Source: Allantophomopsis cytisporea
Taxonomy: Eukaryota > Ascomycota > Leotiomycetes > Phacidiales > Phacidiaceae
DNA: 64,000 bases
Assembly (NCBI GenBank): GCA_024752435.1
Contig: CP103030.1
Location: 1,116,001 to 1,180,000, forward strand
Reading direction: 5' to 3'
The notes beneath the pieces are model-generated. The model was not told the DNA's origin. It ran no database searches and saw only the letters and a list, made by a program, of their open reading frames with translations. Both the position numbers and the translations under genes were made by a program. Of this stretch, positions 1 to 12,984 are shown in pieces. Position 1 is the first letter of the stretch; every line of letters begins with the position of its first letter.

Positions 1-302
1 GACATTGAAGAAATAAGGAATGAATTCTTGATTTTCCTGAGGAAAGTGCAAAGCGAATTGCTGACGTGTTTTTCGCCGACATCATTGCTGTGTATACTTG
101 CTGCTTAGATAAAAGGTAAATCAGAAGCCGATAAATTTGTCGATAAGAGAGGTACCGCGATATTTCCTCGCGAAACTTGGACCTCAGATACATCATCATA
201 TTGTTTAGCCCATTGCCATAAAAGGTGCAAAGAAATCACGAATAGTTTTTCACAACCGCCAAAATTTCTCAGCTATTGAAGCTTCATAAGCAGTACAAAG
301 TA
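1..302. promoter_or_regulatory. Upstream region of the HAD/RGG gene
   Basis: I see no coding sequence here. It is the presumed promoter and 5' leader of the gene starting at 303, moderately AT-rich. No TATA box or transcription-factor site could be assigned confidently. Confidence 0.4.
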
Positions 303-2144
303 ATGAACAAGAAACTTGCGATGGCTAGTGTTGGCCCATACGGTGCCAATGGCTTTTCGAATGGAGCTCCGGTTAAAAAGCACAAGACTACTGCGCTGAA
401 CAGGTGGTCTGTCGCAAACAAGCAGCTACCATGTAAGTCACAGGTTCGATATTGTCAAAAACCATCGCTGACAATTTTTTTTAGCTGTCGACAAAATCAA
501 AGCTATCCATGTATACGACTTCGACAATACTCGTAAGCTTCAGATCTAGCACATTGCGCTCGCGGCTTCTAACAGCTCCTAGTCTTCAACAGCCCCCTCC
601 CGAATCCGAAGTTATGGAATGGCCCTACAATCGGCTTCTTACAGACCCAGGATACATTCGCACATGGTGGATGGTGGCATGACTCGAGAATTTTAGCTGC
701 GACTGGTGATGGTGTTGAAAAAGAAGAGCCGCGCGGATGGGCAGGATGGTGGAACGAGCAGATTGTACAACTTATCGAACTGAGCATGCAACAAAAAGAT
801 GCGCTTACGGTCTTACTGACAGGTCGGTCGGAGAATGGATTTGCAGAGCTGCTGAAGAAAATGGTTGGAAGCAAAGGACTCGATTTTGATATGGTTGTGC
901 TGAAGCCAGCCCGCGGACCCAACAATCAGAGCTTCTCGAGTACAATGCTGTTCAAACAGGCCTTCCTTCAAGCTTTGATGGAAACTTATTCGGAATCAGA
1001 AGAAATAAGATTATATGAGGATCGAGTTAAACATGTAAAGGGCTTCAGAGACTTCTTTACGTCCTACAACAATCAACAGCTTGTTAAGCCAACAAGAGGT
1101 CCAATCACGGCCGAGGTTGTCCAGGTTGCGGACGGGGCTACACTCTTGGACCCAGTCGTCGAGACAGCGGAAGTCCAACGACTCATTAATGACCACAACG
1201 TAGCGGTTGGTCGGGGAGGCAAGAAGACAAAGCGCCTGCAGATCAAGAAGACAGTATTCTACACTGGTTATCTCATCGAGAAAGAAGATACTCAAAAGCT
1301 ACTAACGCTTGCTCAACTACCACCGAACATGCCAGATACTGAAATGAAGTTTCTTGCCAACAATGTGCTTATTACTCCTCGCCCTTGTCCAAATAGTATC
1401 CTGGAGAAGGTTGGCGGAATTGGCAACAAGCTCAGTTGGCAAGTCACAGGCAGTGCGGTCTTTGAGAACAAGATCTGGGCCGCATGTGTGAAGCCTGTCC
1501 CCGAGACGGCTAAATACTATACCGAGAACCCAATCCCAATTGTCGTCCTGGCACTCCGCAAGGGTGCTCGACCAATTGATGCAGGTAAGATCCAGAACTG
1601 GCAACCAGTATCGCAGGACAAGCAGTTTGTGTTTGAGACCACAGTCGGGGAGAAGGTTCTGCTACGAGTCGAAGAGGAGGACTTGAGAGAGAATGAGTAC
1701 GAGAGTCTATTCCCTAACAAGAACTTCAAGAGGAAGCATGCTGCAGAAGACGATGCTCCAATACATTCGCCAGGAGGATTTGGTGGACAGCAAAGCAGTC
1801 AAACTAGCAGCCGCGGTGGCAATCAACAGCAGGGCTATGGTGGAGGTCGTGGCCAAGGTGGCAGAGGAGGCTACCGTGGTAATGGTTCACAGCGCGGATT
1901 CCGTGGCGGTAACAGGGGTGGTAATGGTGGCGGCAGAGGTCGCGGACGAGGTGGACACGGCTATAAATCTTTGGATGATGTCGGTGAGAAGCCATCGGCT
2001 CCGAACTATGGCTCTCATGACCAATTCCCGCCTCTGGGCCAGATGAGTGCTTACCAGCAATATCAATCCCAGCAGGGTCAGGGACGAGGAGGGTATGGGG
2101 GACAGGGTAATCAGGGGAACGACAACCTGCAGCAGTACTATTGA
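303..2144 (+). CDS. HAD-type Swiss Army Knife (SAK) domain protein with RGG tail
   Basis: Proposed exons are 303-432, 485-532 and 583-2144 (579 aa). Exon 2 ends in the HAD catalytic signature DFDNT, which joins to LFNSPLP across the second intron, giving motif I DxDxT. A hydrophobic strand ending LLTGR and a later LYEDR..H segment match motifs expected in HAD phosphatase-like folds. The arrangement fits the fungal 'HAD domain in Swiss Army Knife RNA repair proteins' family, which is known as a family while its function is largely untested. The last ~120 residues are Gly/Arg/Gln-rich with many RGG/GGRG motifs, typical of RNA-binding or condensate-prone tails and arginine methylation. ATG 303 is the first in-frame ATG; another Met lies a few codons in. 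It converges on the SNF5-type gene, with 339 bp between the stops. A role in RNA metabolism is inference from the domain pairing. Confidence 0.8.
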
Positions 2145-2483
2145 TCATATAATCGGAAGCTGGAGCATTGACTGGCTGGGTTGCTTGGCTTGGAGCTAGG
2201 AGCATTGTTTGGCGTATATGGTATGGCTTGGGGTACACGAATGGTTCTTCGCTCTTGGATTTTGGAACTGTAGTTATGTTTGAGAAATGATCTCGTCGAT
2301 GGTGTTACTCTTCACATGTCTAATGACGAAAATGGAATTATGTCTTGATTGCTTCTCATCATAGCCAACACCGAACCAGCTGATATAATGCTCCCAAACC
2401 CAAGCGCCGAATCCAGCATCCAATCCTCAATCCAAGCCCTTGTGGTTCTCCTGTACATCCATCTTAGTCTCATTCACAACCCA
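2145..2483. other. Convergent intergenic region (3' ends)
   Basis: This stretch lies between two facing stop codons and presumably holds both 3' UTRs. I see no additional gene or repeat. Confidence 0.5.
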
Positions 2484-4721
2484 CTAACTCCCGCCAGTCC
2501 CCCCAGCCTCTCTCGCTTGTCTCGTCTCTACCTTCTCCCTGTGGACGCGATTTTTCAAATGTACCTCGAAATTCTCCACTGTCATTCCTGGCCCAGGTGT
2601 GTACAGTTTGCCCGGACAATCGTGGCATCGAATTCGTGGCAGATACATGTATTTGATGTTTGCAGGAGTGGGTTGCCCAGCGGGCGGTGCGGGAACTGGA
2701 GTTTCAGTACGGAGATCGACGGCGGAATAGCGCATCATGCCTTCGAATCTATCACTAGGATAGGATGCGTGTAGTGTTTGCAGGCCGCTTGTTAGCCAAG
2801 AGGGTGGGGCGGGCTAGAATGAGTGTTAGCTGCGAGAACAGAGTGAATGATGGAATGGGGGGAAAGGAGATCTTAGAGACAGGTTGGGGAAACATACCGG
2901 TGCAGGTGCAGGCTGTCCAGGTGCAGGAGGTGGTGGTGCGTCAACACGTCCGATTTGTCCCGTCGGGGTTGGGGTGGTTGTAGGTGCGGAAGGGGTAGGA
3001 GTTGGAGGTGCTTGGTTTGACATTCCAGGGGTTGTAGGTGGTCCCATCGATCCTGGTGCTGGTGTCCCGGCACCAGAAAGCACACTCTGCGAGCGAGCAT
3101 TGGTATCTTTGGCTGATGGTGTATGCTGCAGAACTGCAGGTTTGACACCAGTCTTCTTATTACGCTCAAATTGACGGAGTTTTTCCTTGCTAATCTTGAG
3201 CTTGATGATAAGAGTCGGTACGTCTGAACTCTCTTCTCTGGCATCCCGACCAGTACGGCGCGATGCAGTGCGAGTTTCATGATGATGCAAAGATGATAGT
3301 TCTGGTGTCTCTGACCGGCCAAGGTTGGCCATTCTGTGCTGAGCAGCTGACGCTGCACCACGCATTCCTCTTGTTCTCGCAGTACCTGAAAGCAGGTTCG
3401 ATATCGCTGGGGAGTCCGGAGACGAGTCATCTCCACTTGAGTCATCTGAAATATCGAACTCGTCACGTGCTGCGGCGCCTTTCTTCCCTCGGCCTGGGAC
3501 GGCGGTGGTGCGCTTGTAGAGTCTGCTGTCTTCAATCGTTTCGGCAGCACCAGGAAGCACAGATGATACAATCAATGTCCGAACTGTCCGTTGTCGTTCC
3601 TTGAGATCAGGCAGAGTTGGACCTCCCCTTCGGTTAACCGATCTCTTTTGCCGCCTTTGCTCGCGTGAGAATATCAACTCATTCCTCTCCAGATCTACTT
3701 CGGTCACATCGTAAAGATATGGCGCATATTCTTTCGCCTGTTGTTGAGGTCGGAAAACAGATGGCAGTGGTGATGGCAGGAATGCCGCCATCAGATCAGC
3801 GTCTTCTACTGGTCTTCCATCAAAGGGATGTCCAATAATGTACAGACTTCTGGTGAAAAGCTGACTCTGTTCACGTATGCAATGCGCTATTGCTGTGATA
3901 AATTCTCCAGATAAAGAAAGATCCCTTGCCATAGACTGCGCAAAATCCTCTGGCGAATTCAAAGGATTATTTATGTCCCATTCGAATTGGTCGATTAATG
4001 TGTGTAAGCCAATTGTAATGTTCAGCTTAATCAGGATTCGCATTTCATCATTCTTATAGGCGTTATAGGGTAATTCAGGATCCAACGCATCTTCTTCGAT
4101 ATAAACTGGTGGGAAATAGTCGTTTAGTTGCTCGTGCAGTTGATGTTTGATGTGTTCTAGGACCGGAGTTGCAGCTGGAAGCGCGAGCCCAAGATCCTCC
4201 ACCAGTTGTTGCGCAAACAGATCCTGCTGTACAACCCGGTCTGCTAAGTTCCAAGTAAATGAGTCTCGAAGGCGTATCTTCTCCCAGTCAACTTCCAATC
4301 GTATTGGCACAAGTTCTTCTCGCGCGTCGGCCTGTTGTTGCATATCCTTCCGGGTCACTCGTAGAGGTCTAGTTTTCCGATGCCCAAGCCTAGGTTTACT
4401 GTGAGGATACAGCAGCATAGTTTTCTCGTCCGTATGGCCGTTGCCAAAACCATTGTAGCCTTGCCCATACAAGACATTTGGCGGAAAGGCAGCTCTGAAC
4501 TTCCCCCGGATATCCTTGTAGTCATCCCGCTCCGCTGTCTTCGCAGCAATAATCTCGGCATTACGGTTCGTTTGCTCGTGGAAGGCAACTGTATGTTGGA
4601 AATCTCGGACTACGTATTGGTGAAGGTGTCTGTCGGCGGTTGTTGTACGTGGTCTATGGGCTACCGCCGTCGTCGTCATAGTTGTCGCCGTAGGAGACGA
4701 TTGCTGAGAACTTGGCGCCAT
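2484..4721 (-). CDS. sfh1: SNF5/Sfh1-type chromatin remodelling complex subunit
   Basis: Exons on the minus strand are 4721-2898 and 2813-2484 (717 aa). The 84-nt intron has a GTATGT donor and CTAG acceptor, and splicing restores WLTSGLQTLHASYPSDRFEG before the conserved C-terminal part. The SNF5 domain spans roughly residues 135-300, beginning VPIRLEVDWEKIRLRDSF, with the two repeat-like halves typical of SMARCB1/Snf5/Sfh1. A central acidic Ser/Asp stretch and a Pro-rich linker (about 550-610) follow. The C-terminal ~90 residues carry a CHDC pair. These proteins are core subunits of SWI/SNF or RSC remodellers; which complex this one serves cannot be told from sequence alone. Sfh1 versus Snf5 naming is therefore tentative. 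It is divergent from the CDB4-like gene. Confidence 0.9.
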
Positions 4722-5260
4722 ATCTCCAACCTTCGCGACCGCAGCCGTTCGATTACTTGTGTCCAGACAGAATTCGAGGAATTACGTTACTGCGTTGATG
4801 GAACTATCCGAGCTCCTGATGGTAACAACGATGCGCTGCAACACTCGAACGCGTCTGTTTATCCTCGACTGGCAGGTTCAAGAAGTCTAGCGCCGACGAT
4901 GATTAATGAATGACGTTTATGTATGCGCCCCGCCGCATGCGCTCAAGATGTTCAATTGATATCGGGGAGGTTGTTGATTTGTAAATTCAATGAAGCTTAA
5001 CGGGTCAACAGGCGCGCAACGCGAAAGACCAGGCGCCGACGGATGTCAAGTCAACGGGCAGGGATTCTGGACTTCTGACTAGGTACATAAGCGAAAAACG
5101 TAGTGCAGAGGGGCATTGCCTGCACACAACCAAAGTCCTGCGCTGGCCCCATTTGCATTGCCCCGACACCACGAATAAGTCTCTGACCTTTGAGATCCTC
5201 AAACAATTCCCTCATAATTACCAAAAACCTCATCTACATTTCTATTTACAGCTCGCAACC
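4722..5260. promoter_or_regulatory. Shared divergent promoter (SNF5-type / CDB4-like)
   Basis: This 539-bp gap separates the two divergent ATGs, so both promoters must lie here. I see no conserved box that can be assigned with confidence. Confidence 0.5.
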
Positions 5261-6713
5261 ATGGCTGAAGCTCAAGAGACCGGTATGAGGCTTCCAATTC
5301 TACAGACTATGATCTGAAAACGTTTGTGGTTATTTCACAGGACCGCCCCACTATGACGGGCCATGATGAAATTCACAATAAGTCGGGAATGATAGGCTTT
5401 CAGACTCATGTGAAGCTTGGAGATTTGACAGCGAGCTAATTAATATTTTCCTGTTATAGACTACACCCTCGCCAACCCAGATACTCTCACCAAGTACAAG
5501 ACCGCGGCCCAGATCTCCCACAAGGTCCTCGAAGCCGTGACCGCATTGTGTCTTGCTGACGCCAAGATCGTTGAGATCTGCCAGCAGGGTGACAAGATCC
5601 TCGAGGAGGAGATCAGCAAGGTCTACAGAGGAAAGAAGATTGCCAAGGGTATGTTTTTTGTTTACCATTTGCTATGATATTTCTAACAGCATTCTAGGTA
5701 TCTCCCACCCAACCACTGTCTCCCCATCCTCATTTGTCACTCCTTACACTCCTCTTACTTCCGATGAGACCGAGGCTGCTGTTGCCTTGAAGGCTGGAGA
5801 TGTCATCAAGATCCAACTTGGTGCTCAAATCGACGGTTTCGGAACCATTGTTTGCGACAGCATTATCATCCCATCTAGTGCCAACGCCAACGACAAGATC
5901 ACTGGCCGCCATGCTGACCTCATGCTTGCTACTCACTACACCAACGAGCTCTTGTTGCGCCTCATGGTTCCACCAGGATTGCTTGCAACCGGTACTGACG
6001 AGGAAAAGGCTAAGGCCGCAAAGCAAAAGCCATACACCCAGACTCAGATGACCCAGCTTCTCGAGAAGGTCGCTAAGAGCTACGACTGCAACATCGTCGA
6101 GAGCACCACCAGTTGGTTGTTTGAGCGCAACGAGATTGAGGGCAAGAAGAAGATTGTCTTGTCCCCAGGAGAGGGTTCCAAGGGTGAGGGTATCCCAGAA
6201 GTTGGTGAGGTTTGGGGTGTTGAAGTTGGTGTCTCCCTTGGATCTGGAAAGGTCAAGAACTTGGAGAACAGAGCCACTCTTCACCGCCGTACTACTCTCA
6301 CCTATGGTCTTAAGCGCCCATCTTCCAGAAAGGTCTTGTCCGAAGTTGTCAAGAAGTTTGGTACTTTCCCATTCTCTTTGAGACAGCTTGATGATGAGCG
6401 TGAGGCCAAGGTTGGTGTTGTTGAGTGTGTTCGCGGCAACGTCTTCAGACAGTACGAGGTTGTCGGTGACAAGGATGGCGCTGATGTCGGAAGACTCTTC
6501 ACCACTATTGCCATCACCAAGAACGGTCTTACCCGTCTCAGCGCTCCACCAAATCCAAACTTGGAGCAGTTTGAGACCGATAAGAAGATCACTGATGAGG
6601 AGATCCTCAAGATCTTGGAGCAGCCACTTGCCAAGAACACTGGCTCCAAGAACAAGAACAAGAAGAAGAAGCCAGCCAAGAAGGCCGCCGAGGGAGAGGA
6701 GAAGGAAGAGTAA
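5261..6713 (+). CDS. PA2G4/EBP1-like curved DNA-binding protein (M24 pita-bread fold)
   Basis: Exons are 5261-5282, 5460-5648 and 5698-6713 (408 aa). The first exon encodes only MAEAQET plus one base. The protein opens with DYTLANPDTLTKYKTAA, then EISKVYRGKKIAKGISHPT and DVIKIQLGAQIDGFG. This is the pattern of the fission-yeast 42-kDa curved-DNA-binding protein and human PA2G4/EBP1, and the length is similar to both. The family has the methionine-aminopeptidase fold but lacks peptidase activity; members associate with ribosomes and nucleic acid. The C-terminus ends in a Lys-rich tract (NKNKKKKPAKKAA) as in EBP1. Codon choice is strongly biased (many AAG, GTC, CCA), suggesting high expression. 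The first intron, 177 nt, also contains an internal CACAG that could be an alternative acceptor. Confidence 0.9.
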
Positions 6714-7982
6714 ATCACATGTCTCCTGACATGCTGATTTCTGGAGGATTGTGGAACTTTACGAGGACTGTTGGAGTAGGCCGGGAAAAAAAAGTTGGGT
6801 TTTGAGTGGAACTGGTTCGTTTGCCATCAGCTTATTGCTGCGGACACGGCCGTTGGGCATGTCCAAGCATTTCTTGTTCTGTTCGTTGGATTCACCACGC
6901 TATGATGGATGCTCATCGATCAATCTCTGAGCTTCAAGCATGATTCACAACGATGAGCATTAATGCTTCTCATGATATCTGTCAGAGACTTGCAGCAGAA
7001 TAAAAGGCTTCAAAGCACAATCCCATGTCCTCCCCCCTTGATGCGTCGAAGTGACGTTATTATTTAGCCCATGATGATGCCCTGTGACGATCCATGCGTT
7101 TATCCTGACTGCTGTGGTAGATGGCTACTATCTTGATGAGCTCTGCATGAAGCCATTAGTGATGACCAGGATGAGGGCGCGAGGAGTTGCGAGTAAGTAA
7201 ATGCGTGTGTGAGTGAATGTGGATGAGCTGTTGAGGGGTTGCCTTGACACGGGGGTTGCATGATTGGTCAAACGTCTCTTGTGAGTCAAATTTGGAAGCT
7301 ATTTAGCAGTACAGAGAAAGCACCGGAAGTGATGGAGGAGAGTAAGGTAGATTGCAATATCGTTGCTAATAGAATCTGGCAAAAAACACTGCTAAGCGGC
7401 AAAAAAGAAAAAGCACATTTCTCCCGGACTTTCTGGGCGAGGGAAAAAAAAAAAGAAAGGCCCTTGCGATCGGTCCATGACAACAACCATTGTCAATCCT
7501 TCCTCCTCCACAGCACATCTTCCTACTACGCGAACACACGGTTGCAGCGGCATTCACGCAACTTTACCACATCAACACTTTTTGAATTGCATCAAGAGCC
7601 TCAAGTAGACAAATCCATAACACTGCACAATAACTAGAATCTGACCAAATTCAACTACAACATTTTCTCTCACAAATTCCTTCCTGACAAAGGAATTTTG
7701 TGGTGCAGTGCTGGCAGGTGATCGGCTAACGACTGCCCCTTGGAATTTGGAGCTCGATCGCTTGCCTCGACCTTCACATTCGAGCATTTGAGGCACTCCA
7801 CCCCTGATAGAACGCGATAATTCTTGCCCGGACGACGCGTTGCCGGTGATTTGTATGTGGAAAAACACTTAGAGAAGTACCTCAATCTTGTTCTCCCCGC
7901 GATTCGCACTGCTAACGTCATTCAGAAGTCGGCAAATCGCGCCCGCAGCAGCGGCGGAACGAGCAACCACGGGAGAGCCAGC
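6714..7982. other. Intergenic region and leader of the PHD gene
   Basis: The 5' part is the 3' UTR of the CDB4-like gene. The 3' part is an A- and CT-rich putative promoter/leader. The coding frame of the next gene stays open upstream to about 7824 but has no ATG there. I see no further gene. Confidence 0.4.
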
Positions 7983-10900
7983 ATGACCGGCAAGTCGCGA
8001 ACGTCCTCCTCACGAGTCTCGAGTCCGTACACTCAAGCCAATGTTGCCTCCGATCCAGTCATGCCCGGAGATCAGCCAGCTGAAAAGCCAAAGACTATGC
8101 TGCAGCGCTGGGTTGAGCCAAAAGTGCGCAATCAAGCCAGTTTCGCGGATCATGGTTTCGACAGGATTGGTGTTGTCGCCGGTATGGAAGCTCTGGGTAC
8201 GCTGCCTAGTGTTAAGCATAAGACCCAGCGACTGAAGACCGAGGGTGCTGCGAGGCTGAAACTGGTTAAAAAGAGTAATAATGAGGTCGCGCCTTCCCCC
8301 GCCACTACACCAAGGGATGCTGTGGAGTTTGAGTTGGCCACACCAGAACCACAAGTGAATTACATACGGAAACGATCAGAGTCGCGGAGGGAAGAGGATG
8401 ATGAGTACAACCCGGGCAAGGTTATACCATCATCGGCATCTAGGCGGAAAAGTGTCTCGAAGCCTTCTCAACCATTACAATCATCCCCTGTTGTTACGCC
8501 TCGGCCAATCAAAATGGAAGACGATAGGTTTTATGAGACTGACAAGGTGGTCGACTTTGCGTGTTCACAAGCAGCTGAATCAGGTCGATTCCCTACAGCA
8601 TATGCATTGCGAAAGCTATATACCGACCATCGTGAGAATCCACGCATCGCAGCAATCATTGAGGCTGTTTACAGAGGTATCGCAACTGAAGGCCAGCAGT
8701 CAGAGTTCAAAGAGTTGATGGCATATCACAAACGTGAGGGTAGACGCAATGGTGGATCTGCAAGCCTTGCGCAATCGCGTAGGCAAGTATCTACTTCTGT
8801 TCCTCAGTTCTCAGCCATCAATGCTACTCCTCTCTCTTTTGCACCAAGGGTTCCGCATTCGCCGGAGTTTGTTCGTAAGACTCCTTCGGTTGAGCCACGG
8901 TCAGCTTCCAAGCATTCGTTAAAATCTCCACACAAAGATCACGGACACATCAGCAAAAAGCACAAAACGAGCCACATTCCACAACAAAGCATCGAAATCA
9001 ACGGTCAGCCATCTTCTAATAGAGCTACACCTGTGGCTCGTCAAGGTTCAGTATCGAGCATTTCTTCATTGTCATCAATAGATGAGGATATGCTACGTGA
9101 GGAGGGCTATGATGAGTCTTTGGTGGGCACAAACCATGAGGGCGCCACTGCTGCCGAGATCCACGCGGGCAATGGCGTTCAACCAATTACAAAACAGCGA
9201 GGTGTCGGGCCCAAGCTCCATACGCTTTCAACTTCTGCACTAAATAACAATGCGCCTGCTTCCTCCTCATCATCTGCACAACCTCCCAACAATCGCCCTC
9301 AGAGTTCTATGCGTCGAGACTCGAACAGTGGTTTTGACGAGTCTTCTCAAATCGATAACCTGACTCAACAGAAGCGGGAGGCCGCCAAACGAATCACCAA
9401 TACTGCCCGTGTTCGTGAAAGTCATGTGCGCAGTCCCGTAAAGGTTCCTGACTTGATCGACGACGACGATAGTGATTATACGCCTGCCGTGGCTCCTCCA
9501 GTCAGGACTGGCCAAGTGCTGCGGTTGCGCACGGGTGGTCAAGCACAGAAGAGACAACGTGATGAGTCTGAACAGCTCAGCTCCCCAACCTTCTTTCCCT
9601 TTCAGCAAGAATTTGCTCCTCAATCAGCAACGACATCTCGAGCTGGTACGCCGACTGCATTGGGTCGTCCAAGCAGGAAGGCCAGGACTGGCCCTGGTCT
9701 TCGTGTCAAGACATCGTAAGTTCCGGCTTTCTCTTATCTTCAAAACCATGGGTTTCTTATCCTACATTGATTCATTATCCATAATGGAATCTTGTTTCTA
9801 TATTTTTTATCATCAGATGCTGCGTGCTCTTGGTTTCTGTTGTTGCACCCAGCCTTTGGGGGGCGTGCATGGACAGATTTAGCTCAGCCTTTTTCTACGC
9901 GACACTTTTCGTTTCCAGACCCTCCTCTCAACCTTGTCATCATCAAAACTTCAAATATCAAACATGATGCATCGCTAATATCGCTTTTCGCAACTACAGA
10001 CCAATGAAGAAGAAGTCTGGGACACTTGCTGGAATTCCTAGAGCAAGCGGTGAGCGACACTCACCGGTCGGGAATGGTGGGTTTGGTGCTCATAATCAAG
10101 TAAGTGATCCTTCAGCGCTGCAAACGCTTAGATCGTCTCCGAAACATCCATGCTCCTTATCATATGTGCGAACTTCCTTAATGGGGACTGCCGGTTCATC
10201 CTGGTTCGACGCCGAAGAAACCGCATGAATTGACGATATCCCCATCTTTCCGCATCACATGATTGCAAGGATTTTACTGACCTCTTGACAGGATGATAAT
10301 GATGACTACTGTGCTTCGTGTGGAGGTAATGGCGACCTAGTGTGCTGTGATGGCTGTGTTCGATCGTTTCATTTCAGATGCGTCGATCCACCGATGATTG
10401 AAGGCTCATTGCCTGATACATGGTTCTGCAATGTCTGCCTTGATTCAAGGAATCCAGCTTCTGCTGTGGATACTCACAAAATTTTCGGACCTTTGATCAG
10501 TAATATCCAGCGACAAAATCCTGCGGCTTTCCATCTACCGAAAGCTATTCGTGAGTACTTCGAGAACGTAAAGACGGGACCAGATGGCGAATACGAGGAA
10601 GGCCCTGTGGTCTCCAAAGCCAAGTAAGTTGTTTGTGTTCTATGAGTTTCAAATTCTGACTGGGAACTAGAAATCGTCACCCTGGTCACGAAGAAGTACC
10701 TGACTACCTCAAGTTACGAGACTCAAAAGGAAACTATATTCACTGCCATGCATGCGAACTTTCAGCGGCAGAAAATCGACCCATTATTGCTTGTAGCTAC
10801 TGCAGTCTCTCGTGGCATCTTGACTGCCTTGATCCACCCCTTGCCAATCCTCCGCCACCTGGACGACCATGGAGATGTCCTTGTCATGTGGATGACTTGT

Positions 10901-11759
10901 TGATGACCGTACCCGGATCACTTGGACCAGCTCACAGATTCCGCAAAATTAAGGGTACTTCTGCTATTAAGCCTGTGTTGACTCGTGGCATTCGAAATAA
11001 TGGTCACATTGAGATCGAGAATACGGAGACTGATGAAGAGGAAATGGGATTCTACGAGCAGAAGGAGTATGGCAAAGTCTATATTCTACCAGAGGAGGGC
11101 ATAAAACTCGACTTCATCTCCCAGTAAGTTCCTTTGCCATTTTATCCTTTTGTGCAAGGTCGTAGTTTTACTAACATACTAAAAGAGTACGCCGAAAAAT
11201 CCACAACGAGCGACCATTACGACAGGCCTCACCATTACCGTTCCCCCCACTGTCTCAACGATCCATTTCTGAGCAACAAGCAGCTTTGAACCTCGCAGCC
11301 ATGGCAATGCCAAATATGCCAGCCGACAACACAAATGTGCTTATCAGTGCCCTGATTGTAAGTTTCAAAATCTCGCTTCCCCCGCACACCCATCGAATTT
11401 GGGATTTAGCCTTTGTGGCCACCTGTCTCTCAGGCTACGCGCATGACGTCAGCACTAGTGCATGGATTCCAAAAGCTAACACTTTGTCTAAATAGAGCGA
11501 GGCTCCAGAGACTATCGTCGATCTGATGGCGCAGCCTGATGCCGTGTCATTAGGCACCGGTCAGATCACATCGAAAGATAAAGCTGCATTGTTGGCGATG
11601 AAGGCATTGATTGAGCGCCAGCTGCAGATTTTGGATGGCGAAGGTGATGTGAAGATGGACAGCGAAAATCCTATTATCCCAACACAACAGGAGAATGGAG
11701 ACAGGAACGGAAAGCAAAATGACGAGGTCGCCAATGATGTTGATGAGATGATTCTTTGA
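7983..11759 (+). CDS. Double PHD-finger protein, Rco1-like (Rpd3S-type)
   Basis: Exons are 7983-9715, 10000-10099, 10292-10623, 10671-11123, 11186-11357 and 11496-11759 (1017 aa). The first ~570 residues are low-complexity and Ser/Lys-rich. PHD finger 1 (about 616-660) reads CASCGGNGDLVCCDGC then FHFRCVDPP and WFCNVC. PHD finger 2 (about 747-797) reads CHACELS, CSYC, WHLDCLDPP and RCPCH. Two PHD fingers about 90 residues apart followed by a helical C-terminus is the layout of yeast Rco1 and fission-yeast Cph1/Cph2, subunits of the Rpd3S histone deacetylase that recognise H3 tails. That assignment is by architecture. The first intron (284 nt) is long for this window, and a small cryptic exon inside it cannot be excluded. 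ATG 7983 is the first in-frame Met. Confidence 0.85.
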
Positions 11760-12984
11760 CCGACTCTCTTGGCTACGAGACTCACCCAATACTGGACTAT
11801 ACGCTTGTGCACACACCGCGCTTCGCCATGCCTTGGTTATTCATAAGGTATAATCGCTGTCATGCCTAATTTTGCGTTAGTCACCAAAATAGTGCTTGCT
11901 TCTCCCACACAACGGGCGCAAAGTTATTTTCGCTTTCGCACATCCAACGTGCTTCACGTCTCGACAAGTCGAGACTTAAGATCATGCAATACACTAACAA
12001 CCCACACCCCAACCTCACTCACAACCATCGACCACGAAATAAGAGAAGAAACTCAAAAAGGGGCAAAAGAAACATGCATTTGCAAAAGGCGTTATTTGTT
12101 TCCCCTCACCTACCTCTTTCTATCTTTCCTTCCAAGTTTTCTTTCTTACCTCTTCTTGGTACCCACACCCTTCGCCGATATACGGTACTGTTTTTTCTTC
12201 TCTAAATGTTCCTTAACTCTAGATTAAGTGTTAAGGGAAAGTGGGCAAAATACTGATGGCTCTGGTTTGATTTCTCTCTGTTTGTATGATAGGCTAGCAG
12301 CGTCCTGAGAGCTGGAGGGTGACTGACCGATGATGAGACGGTTAGACAGATGAGGCAACGAGAAAAGTATGGTTGGGATATGATATGAATTGCATTACAT
12401 ATCCGTATTTATCTAACGATGTGCTCGTGCTTATGCTTGGCCTCTTGTAGAATGCTGTGGAACGCATAGAACAATAGGTAGACGACTATGGCAAGTGCTA
12501 AATGATGAATAAGCAATAGATGCTAGTGATACCTTGAATAACTTACCACGTTAAATGAACCAATTATGCACGACATTTTGGGCGAGCGATCAGTCTCGAG
12601 CCTAGCATTCTAGCTTTTAGTATGGTCGCTGGGCTTGTGCTTTAGGGCTGAGACAGAGCTACATATAACAAGAAGCTCATGGTTACTACGCGCGTCGGAT
12701 TTTTTGCCTCATTCTATTCTCCTCTCTTTCAAAGTACGTATTCACATTCTAGACCTTGACAAGGTAAGTCTTGGAAAACGATCTTACTAAGTATTTAGAA
12801 CCTCTCTGTCTCATGAACTACATCGACCACGGTGACAACTTAACAACATAAAAGCAAAAGCGCCGTGGGTAAGACTATCCCACCTGGCTAAACATCAGCT
12901 ATGTAGTTGTCCTCATCCTAACAACAAGTTACCTTATTAATACCATACCAGTTCTCTTTATGCCAATAAAATCCTTACCTTAAA
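11760..12984. other. Convergent intergenic region
   Basis: The region lies between the 3' ends of the PHD (+) and BTB (-) genes. It contains CT-rich and AT-rich stretches but no ORF with convincing composition. Confidence 0.4.

Noticed and set aside
11862..12227. 121-codon frame downstream of the PHD gene
   Set aside because: Rich in Ser/Thr/Phe/Leu from CT-rich DNA with no recognisable domain. It is likely chance in the 3' flank.
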